DNA of 64,000 nt from Lunularia cruciata. Its lineage: Eukaryota; Streptophyta; Marchantiopsida; Lunulariales; Lunulariaceae. A program made the translations under genes and the position numbers. The notes under the pieces were generated by a model that saw only the letters and a list, made by a program, of their open reading frames with translations, searched no databases and had not been told where the DNA came from. Numbering within the stretch: the stretch's first letter is position 1; the number at the start of each line of letters is the position of its first letter. Below, piece after piece: positions 56,478 to 64,000 of this stretch. Location: assembly GCA_948567375.1 (NCBI GenBank), contig OX419756.1, positions 5,895,001 to 5,959,000 of the forward strand, given 5' to 3'.

Positions 56478-56999
56478 GAACAGCTATGGGTTTCCTAGTT
56501 GGGACAAATAGAGAACACATCATGTGAAAAAAAGGCTGGAATGCTTGATATGCACACTGATGTGCAAGATACGTAAGTGCTATTTGATCCCAAATAGGAA
56601 ACCAATCCATCCCTCAATTATAAGGAACTGATCTTTTCTTATGTGTTCTACTATGTGGTAAAGAAAATGCTTCACAAATCATAACAACACTCAAAGTGAG
56701 CTCCTTCTTTCCAACTCAGGCATTCGTTTTTGCTTGGTTCCAAGATTATACAAATTTGGTGCATAAACGTACCATAAACACAAACTTCCAAGAGAAAATC
56801 TTAACAAAGAACCAAAACTGAATGGACTAGATACACAAGAAGACAAAAGAAATACATAACATATGAGAAGGCTATGATTGCTAAACATGTTTAACAATAG
56901 CCACATTGTGCACATATTAAGAGACTGGCTGCTGTACATGTTCAAAAATAATCATAATTTGCACATATTAAGAGAACAAAGAGTTTAGGGATATATGGG

Positions 57000-57245
57000 C
57001 TGGTATGTGCTAATAAAAATTGTTAGGGATACCGGCACTCAGTATGCACCTGACTTCATTGGTATATGCTAACAAAAATTGGTAGATAAGTGTGATTTTT
57101 GGGTATGTGCTAGACTATGGTTGTATTTGCTTAGATATGCGGGATAACACTCAGTATGCACCTAATTTTACCGGCATATGCTGATAGAAACTGAAAGATA
57201 AGTGTAGGTTTTGGGTATGCACTCTATTGCAGTCATATTTGGTTC
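57000..57245. repeat. 112-bp tandem repeat, about 2.2 units
   Basis: CACTCAGTATGCACCT...TATGCT...AGATAAGTGT recurs at 57036 and 57148, with a partial earlier unit from 57000. The same TATGCACTC words recur at 52085-52230. The flanking sequence 56478-57000 holds nothing I can name. Confidence 0.7.
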
Positions 57246-57384
57246 CAAGCAAATTCCATGAAACCCACATTCAATGACACATATAACACTTTCTAACCCA
57301 TATTCAGATTCATGTTGTGTAAACTAGAATTTGTTACTTATGCAAACCATTGCATTTTCTGCCATTGTATCAAGAATGAATATG

Positions 57385-57715
57385 ATTTCATTGCATAATC
57401 TGCCACTATATAATTCATCCGTATCAAATTGAATGGATATCGGTTATCTCATCATCAAGGATGAACAAAATGTCATAGACAAGAGAATTTAACAATAAAT
57501 CAAGAACTAAAACAATTTTCAAAAAGAATGTATAAGTAAATGAAATGTCAGTGCATAACCTACCACTATATAACTCATCCATATCAAATTGAATGGATAC
57601 CGGTTATCTCATCATCAAGAATGAACAAAATGTCATAGACAAGAGAATTTAACAATAAATCAAGAATGAAAAAAATTGTCACAAAGAATGGATAAGTAAA
57701 CGGTGGAAGAATGGA
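57385..57715. repeat. 170-bp tandem duplication
   Basis: TATCAAATTGAATGGATA...CAAAATGTCATAGACAAGAG at 57422 and again at 57592. The two units are about 95% alike over ~150 bp, which makes this duplication young compared with its surroundings. Confidence 0.88.
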
Positions 57716-59200
57716 CAAGCATTGCTTACATGTGGTTGGAAGAATGGAACATTATTGCTTACATATGGATACAAATATTCCATTCAATAACAATTTTTAG
57801 ACTAATTATCTCCAAGTCTATCTCTCAAATCTCTTGGATCGACTCCTGGATCTGGTATTTATCCATCCAACACTGAGGGATGTTTGGAAATCTTGGAGAG
57901 TGTGGAATTATTAGCCAATATCCCTTAAGGAAACTTTCCATTTTTTCTTCATCCAACACTTACGAGTAAGGGAAAACCGCTGCCAACGCTTATTTCAAAA
58001 CTCTTGTTCAAGAAAATCCTATTGTTGTGTTGAACGTGTCTCCTTCTCCTTCAATATGTCTCCTTGTCCCTAAATGTACCAGGTTGCCTCTCTTCAAAAA
58101 GCTCTCTTTGAGACTCTCTTGGTCCGGAATTTCACCAACCTTTTTCCTCACTCTTTTGCGTTTAAAAAGCTTTTGCAAACTCTCTTCAAGACTCTCTCAA
58201 TCAATCGGGAAACTCTCCAATTTCTCATTCAAAAAATCACACTAATGGTCACTTTTTTCTAAATTACACTCTAGAAACTTGTCTTTCCTCTCCACTTTAG
58301 ACATTTTATCTCCCAATCCCTCTCTTTCCTCACCTGACTTCATTAACAGATTCAAAGCTTTGAACCTATTTACCACAAACTTGTTTCCACCTAAATTTCC
58401 ACCCAATTCACTCTATGCTCACCTAATTCTCTCAATGGTAACTTCTCTCTCCTTGAAACCTGATTCACTCTCTTGGCAATTTCTCTCTCACATCCTAAAA
58501 TTTCTTTCCTCCACCCAAGCTTTGGAAATCTGTCACTCGTTGCCTTCTATCAAACTTGTCCCATCAAATTTTCTTCATGGTCTAGTCCACTAATCTCCAA
58601 ATTCCATGATTTTTCATCCTTGAAATTCCACAAATTTCTTTGACTTGAACTTTCTGATACAAAATTCACTCAATTCTCTCAATCAACAACTCTCCAAAGG
58701 ACAATTCAAGGACAACTCTCTCAATAAACAATTCACATAGAGCAAAGAAAAACATAAATCTCACACAAAACACTAATAATTCTCCTCCTCTCTTGATAGA
58801 CTACTTGACACAACCTTTCTTAATGCGACTCTTTAGACATTCCAGCTAAAAATTGAATACACTTAACATGTATGCACCAAAATCACATGCAAAATGACAA
58901 CAACTCTTGATGGATATCAGCCCAATGACAACAGCTCCCACGGGGTACCAATGTATTTCAGACTCCATGTGGACTTGTATTGGTTTATTCTAGTTAGAAA
59001 ACCTAATATCCAATAATTAATCCCAGCTCAAACTAACAAATACCAAAGTCAACTCTCAAGGTGCATAAAAATGTCTTCCAACATAGGCCAACATTTTCTT
59101 GCATACCCCAATGGAGACTCAATATAAATATAAGATTTTGAAAATTATATAAAATGATCATTGTACTTTTAATACTAATAAGAAACATTTCAACATTTAC
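57716..59200. other. Non-coding stretch, pyrimidine-rich at 58030-58620
   Basis: No transposon domain or terminal repeat recognised. The CT-rich part allows 60-104-codon plus-strand frames rich in Ser, Leu, Phe and Pro, which look compositional. Confidence 0.4.
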
Positions 59201-59208
59201 AACAATTA

Positions 59209-59720
59209 TTATGGATTAAGAAATCCACCTATTTGCCTATAGAAAGAAAGACAATGTTGCATTAACTTACTTCTTATCTCTTCTTTGATGTGCTCAAACT
59301 CAAATGTCATGAGACCTTGGTTTAAACCTTCTACTTCTACCTCCTCTATAAATTCACCATCTTCTTGTGACAACCTATCCACTTGGTTTCTCAAGAAGTT
59401 ATGCAAAATAACACATATACTAATCCATTTTAACATATATGTGTTTCTCCCATGATGTTTTAGTTGTACCATTAATTCCTTGAGTGAATGCTTGTAGGTT
59501 TTCATACTCCAATACAATGTTCATTCAACACTCTTGTTATCGCCATGCATTTGTTGAACATGTGTTTTTCTTGAGTATGTGTCTACTTGAAAGAGTGCAA
59601 AAGATGGTTCATTGAAACATAACCATAGTCACCAAGTAGATATTGATTATGTTCAAATTCAAATATGGCACATGCTCCTTGTTGATTCAAATCTGTTCAC
59701 ATGGGAGATTTATTAAAACA
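59209..59720 (-). pseudogene. PIF/Harbinger transposase C-terminal remnant
   Basis: On the minus strand, EFEHNQYLLGDYGYVSMNHLLHSF (about 59680-59610) fits the D-x-G-Y block of DDE_Tnp_4 transposases. It is followed by FNKCMAITRVLNEHCIGV and SLKELMVQLKHHGRN, then WISICVILHNFLRN (59440-59400), the family's conserved C-terminal helix. Acidic EDGEFIEEVEVEG follows to a stop at 59209. Frame breaks at about 59515-59600. A weaker echo of the upstream GWEGSA region may lie near 60150. No terminal inverted repeats found. Confidence 0.65.
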
Positions 59721-59873
59721 TATCATATCGTGACAAGGACTAGGCATTCATGTAATATAAATAATCAATCATGTCTAAAGTGAGCACACAACTACATAAA
59801 TTTTTAAACCTTCACTAAATAGCTCACATAATAGAAATACGAATACTCAATAAATTGTTAAATTTTTGCTCAA

Positions 59874-59879
<6 letters not shown>

Positions 59880-59916
<37 letters not shown>
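59880..59916. repeat. (AT)n microsatellite
   Basis: Uninterrupted AT run of about 18 units, inside the region that should link the two halves of the Harbinger remnant. Confidence 0.95.
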
Positions 59917-59918
<2 letters not shown>

Positions 59919-60260
59919 TCTTTCCCCGGAGAAGTGTATTATTCTTCTCTTGTCATCATAGATGACTTGACCATTGATGTATTATTATTTCTGACTATAA
60001 TATAATTCTCCATTTGTAGTTGGTCTTTGTGCTAAAGGAAAAAGAGTTCTATCAACAAGACTATGCACATGAGAAACCCTTTCTAAGCAAATATAGAGGA
60101 AATTCTAAACCTCTCTTCCTTGGCGGGCCAATCCACTTCCTTCCAAAGTATACATAAAATGGCAAACATTACTCTTCTCTCTTAATAAAATAGTGGATCC
60201 TACACTAATGCCTCAAATATTCAAGCCCCTAGCTACATAAGCACCATCGCCATTATGGCC

Positions 60261-60970
60261 TATAACACCCATTGGTGCATGTATACTCTATAGGTGAATA
60301 TTAAGTTTAGTATTGCAAGTAATGGAGAAATATTATCTATATATAATTTAGCTAAGTTTCTACATTAGTCATGATTAGCTAGAGTTAATCCTAGCTAAGA
60401 TAAAGGTGACCCTATTCTACACAGAGGGAAGCATGAGTGAGCACTACTATTTTTTCTTCTAGTGTATTGACTTGGTATTATTCTTAGTTATTTGACTTTG
60501 AGAAAAGAGTTGAGAACTGTTGGGCCAACAAGCCTTGTGTGTGAGTATTTTTTCTATATTCCAAAGATAGCACATGTGAAAGAATACTTGACTTAGTTGG
60601 TAGTTGAGGATAAGACCACCTACTCATGGGATTATTCTTGTGTGCTTCGATATCCTTTAGATTTTTTGACCTTATTTGACCTTTAACCTAGTAATTTGAA
60701 TTACTCCACTAATTAGTAACTTTGGTGTGTAAATTTTCCACAAGTATATAAACTAGGGGTGAATAAGTACTCATCATTTTTTCATTTGCAATTATCTCTC
60801 TTTCATTGAGATCTCTAGTGAACAATATTTTGAGTCTTGGAGGTGCCATGGAGTTTAGCCTAGGATGAGTGTGACAGAGTTGTGGTTCTTTGCCTTCTTA
60901 GTCCATGTTGCACTACCTTAATAGCTATCATCCTAAGTTCATCTTGAGTGAGAGACAAACCCGGCTCACA
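60261..60970 (+). repeat. Solo family B LTR
   Basis: TATAACACCC...CCGGCTCACA, 710 bp, with no internal sequence on either side. Flanks TGGCC and TGCCA agree at 3 of 5 positions, so the duplication is degraded or absent. Confidence 0.85.
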
Positions 60971-63586
60971 TGCCAAATCTATCCAGTGCTATCACCACTT
61001 GAATCTGTGCTAGAGATTGGTTTGTTTGATGTCTTTTCCTAAGATTTGGATGCACTTTTATAATATGTACAAGTGCATGAAACTAGTCTAAAACCATATA
61101 GGTTAGTTGTTTAAATGATCGGGCATCCAAATCCTGAAACTACTTCAACAAAATTTCTGAAGACCAAGTAATATGCAATAAGGATAGTAGATACCTTTGC
61201 CCATTTAGTCATTCCCACCACCTTAATAACATGTCTAGAGTACTTTCCTCGCATCCCTCCTCAAGGTTCCATTCATCGGAACTCCATTCATCACATATTT
61301 CGATCTGCTACATCACTCAACCAATTCCACAATTATCGACGATCACACCGGGGCTCGGGCTACACGAGCCCTCACCTTGTAATTGAGCACTAGAAGAGAG
61401 AAGACCCGTTGAAAGCTCAAATTCACTCAATCCTCTATCCTGTATCAACACTAGAATCAACAAGCAAACATCCCGACGGTAAACAAGCACGACACCCTCC
61501 GGGCACGAAGGACGAGCAACGAGCCACGAATTTGAATTCTGAACCCCTGACATCACATGTTAATTTTTAATGTTCAATTAAAATGTCTAATGTTTAATTA
61601 ATATCTATGGAGTTCAAATAAACCGTCAAAAGTCACGGGTCCAGCTTCTTTTTTCCTCATTAAATTCTTGACTGAATACTACACTTAAACTTACGTTTCT
61701 CCTACTCTCGCCCCACTCATAAAAATCATTCGGGTAGAAAGCTCGAATAATTCCTCACAGGAATCTACGGGTAGATGTAAACTTACTATTGAAACCCCTA
61801 ATGAACCCCTCGGATTCTCTCCCTTGCACCGCCCGGGTAATGTTAGGGTACAGCTTGTAAAGTCAGTTTATGGATTCATCACTGTAATGACCCGAAGAAC
61901 CCCATTTGAACCCCCTCCTGTACAAGAAGTTACGGATCTTTTATCAAAATCCCCAAAATCCCTCGTTTGCATCCACCCAGTATGTTTCCGAACATAGGAG
62001 ACAGGACGACCTCCAGCGAAGAAGGAGAGCGGTCCTATAACGATGCAAGTTTTTCATGACATAGGTAGAATCTCTGACATCCACTGCAGGTAATTCACTT
62101 TACAGGCTAGGTTCTTTCAAGGCTCGCAGTTGATTTGGCTCAGTCACGTCTGGTGTTGACTAGAACTTGATTCGATGGAACATGCAAGAACATGGAATTT
62201 AAGATTGTCACCGCCGAGTTGTATTATTGACTGCCTTTGGCTGCAGGCTGGAAAAGAAAACGGCTACCGCGCAGGAAAACTTGAAGGATGGAAAGAGCCC
62301 ATCGAGCCCGTTGAAAGATAAAATATAAAAGTTAAAATGGGGCTAAGCCCGAATGTCATCGGAGTAAAATAGTTGCGGACACACAAGGTTATGTAGCTCA
62401 CCTGAGTATAGTCTGGTGTCTAAAGTTCCCACATGTCGAGCGCAGATCAGACAATAAAAGAAAGGAGAAAGTTGCTGTAATTAGCTGCCTGACAACTACT
62501 GATTTACAGAAATTTGTTCTCGTAACTCGCGAGTGCGTAAATCCTGAAATTACATTGCGATCATATTGTTCACGACTTCTTGTCCACAGTCACATGGACT
62601 GAGGTCCGTGGGTAATACGTAAAAAAGCTGAGGTAGAGGCTCAACTCAACGAGATTCGTCGAGGCAAGCCTCCAGGACGGTTCATTTCTTTCCCCACCGT
62701 GAGAATCGAATATATGGGAGCCAACATTCCTGCTCACGACTCTGGATCCACGTCTAACAGCTTTGGAGTTTAGCAATTTCTGATAGAGAAATTTGTCATG
62801 GCCCCTGTGATGGTGATCATGGGTGCCCCGCCAGACCGTGTCTCCTGCTCAAAACTGCAAAGCTATCAAGGTAAAACGAGAAATCCAACAGTCAAGGTAG
62901 CCCAAAGATGCAAAGATCGCTCTTGATTTTGGAAGAATCGAGCTATCTTCTGTAAGAAAATCAAAACACAGTAGAAGGCGAATATAAGAAGGGACAGAGA
63001 AATACAAACAGTTTTGTCTGTATTGATAAAAGAAGAGGTCTCAATGCTTCGATCCTTGTCAAAAAGGCTCCATGTTTCACTACAGTCAGACAGCAGAAGA
63101 TCTGGGATAATTCAGTCCGGCTGCCTCGTTGCTTCATTCGTCTCTCCAACCGGCATCGAATGGCCTCAGAATGCCTCCAACATGAGTAGAGGACAGCTAT
63201 GTCTATCCAATTGCCAGTATCCAATTGGATAGAAAAACCTCCTATAAACGATGGTCCGTAGATTTGACAAAACCACGTAGAACTGGTTTTCACCACGGCC
63301 GCATAATCTCAGATGGGATGATTTCACAAAGTATACGTTCACACAAGCCCTCGAGGCCTGCTGTCGCTAAGCATGGTTTCAAACCTTTTCAATACGTATG
63401 GTCTTTACCTTATTCAAGAATGAATTGTTTCGTACAGTTCTCCTCACATGCCTTGAAATTCGTTTCAATTTGTCCTATCTATTCATGTATGATATAAAAA
63501 CTAAGATTATTGGGGGAGCCGAAGTTCCTGTATCTCTAAGGTGCAACTGATGCATGGTAATTGCTCATGCGACCAGATTGAAAACG
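60971..63586. other. Low-copy-looking intergenic or gene-flanking sequence
   Basis: From about 61.3 kb the base composition becomes more balanced and CpG is common, unlike the retrotransposon tracts. No homology to families A-D is visible. Short frames (for example 61317-61556 minus, 62961-63296 minus, 63225-63497 plus) show no motif I recognise. The part next to 63587 is the expected place for the protease 3' UTR. Confidence 0.4.
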
Positions 63587-64000
63587 TTATCTAACGAAAT
63601 GCATTGCTGCTAATGATAGAGTTTGCACGACAAGGATTAAGAATATGTGGGAAGTCAAGGTTTGCGTCGAAGAGCAGTCTTTTTTGGCAAAGCCAATTCT
63701 TTTCTCAATTCGGTCATAAACAACGTGAAAGTTCCGCTGTACAATATTTCCGATGATAGTTGCCCCACCGGTGTCTGAAGCAGGCGCCATAGCGAGACAA
63801 ACAATCCGGTAACTTCTGGTGCTAACGAAAATGTAGGCATTCTCGAACTCGAGCTCGTAGTTTACACCCGTGAAGTTAAAGCTGATTTTTGGGCCTCGGA
63901 CATCTTTCTCAAACTCGCCCCTAACATTCCAACAGTAATCGAACCCATCGAGGGGACTGGGGCTCACAAGTGTGTAATTCATCCTCAATATCAAGACCTT
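63587..64000 (-). CDS. Pepsin-type (A1) aspartic protease, nepenthesin-like, C-terminal part
   Basis: The open frame continues off the right edge (codons are already open at 64000). It holds the C-terminal lobe: YCWNVRGEFEKDVRGPKISFNF, FENAYIFVSTRSYRIVCLAMAP, then GGATIIGNIVQRNFHVVYD and RIGFAKKDC, the hallmark end of plant A1 proteases. The catalytic DTG and DSG motifs lie outside. After the final conserved Cys comes a ~28-residue tail with a hydrophobic run (HIFLILVVQTLSLAAM), compatible with a GPI-anchor signal as in plant membrane-linked A1 proteases. No disruption is seen, so this is probably a working gene; the stop is TAA at 63587-63589. The substrate cannot be inferred. Confidence 0.88.
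   Translation of the reverse strand, partial: KVLILRMNYTLVSPSPLDGFDYCWNVRGEFEKDVRGPKISFNFTGVNYELEFENAYIFVSTRSYRIVCLAMAPASDTGGATIIGNIVQRNFHVVYDRIEKRIGFAKKDCSSTQTLTSHIFLILVVQTLSLAAMHFVR

Noticed and set aside
58027-58593. Pyrimidine-rich plus-strand frames (up to 104 codons)
   Set aside because: Low-complexity CT-rich sequence avoids stops by composition; overlapping frames are equally open.
63225-63497. 90-codon plus-strand frame near the protease
   Set aside because: Lies antisense in the likely 3' UTR of the protease gene, with no recognised motif and no matching start context.

Overview
The window looks like a piece of a large, AT-rich, transposon-swollen seed-plant chromosome, most likely a gymnosperm such as a conifer. 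The evidence is deep nesting of old plant Ty3/gypsy LTR retrotransposons, primer sites matching plant tRNAs, a plant-type (nepenthesin-like) aspartic protease exon at the right edge, and no bacterial or organellar gene order. The species cannot be fixed from sequence alone. About 61 kb of the 64 kb is repeat derived, and I see no intact retrotransposon polyprotein. LAYOUT. 1-2247: minus-strand family B element (B3), 5' LTR, leader and zinc-knuckle ORF1, running off the left edge. 2248-7822: minus-strand family A chromovirus (A2), cut at its 3' end by B3. 7823-7957 and 14572-17283: one minus-strand family C chromovirus (C-a), split by 7958-14566, a structurally complete plus-strand family A chromovirus with paired LTRs, initiator-Met primer site and a perfect GTAGT target duplication. 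17284-27831: plus-strand family B element (B1), itself split by 18433-21749 (D1). 27832-29985: unclassified purine-rich block. 29986-48252: stacked family C copies (C-b, C-c) containing a full-length nested C element (C1, 32456-38105) and a second D insertion (D2, 38601-46599), which in turn holds a family B element (B2, 41337-45522). 48640-49967: decayed plus-strand gypsy integrase with a PHD-finger-like tail. 51659-52070: solo C LTR with TAGCC duplications. 53334-56477: another B copy (B5) with a solo B LTR inside its leader. 59209-59720: PIF/Harbinger transposase remnant. 60261-60970: solo B LTR. From about 61 kb rightwards the sequence is low-copy in appearance and ends in the 3' part of an aspartic protease gene on the minus strand. 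HOW THE PARTS WORK. Families A, B and C each encode (in decayed form) Gag, retropepsin, reverse transcriptase, RNase H and integrase. A and C carry C-terminal chromodomains and are primed by initiator-Met tRNA. B has a tRNA-Glu-like primer site, an extra zinc-knuckle ORF1 upstream of gag and no chromodomain. The most unusual item is family D: two independent 3.3-3.8 kb insertions (nested DNA excluded) that begin TG/TA, end CA, are flanked by perfect 5-bp duplications confirmed against empty sites, show no paired LTRs, and carry a long decayed ORF of unknown function ending in a coiled coil, followed by a conserved TATA-like box. I read them as solo copies of a giant ORF-bearing LTR. Other points are a conserved ORF upstream of gag in family A and heat-shock-element trimers in family C LTRs.
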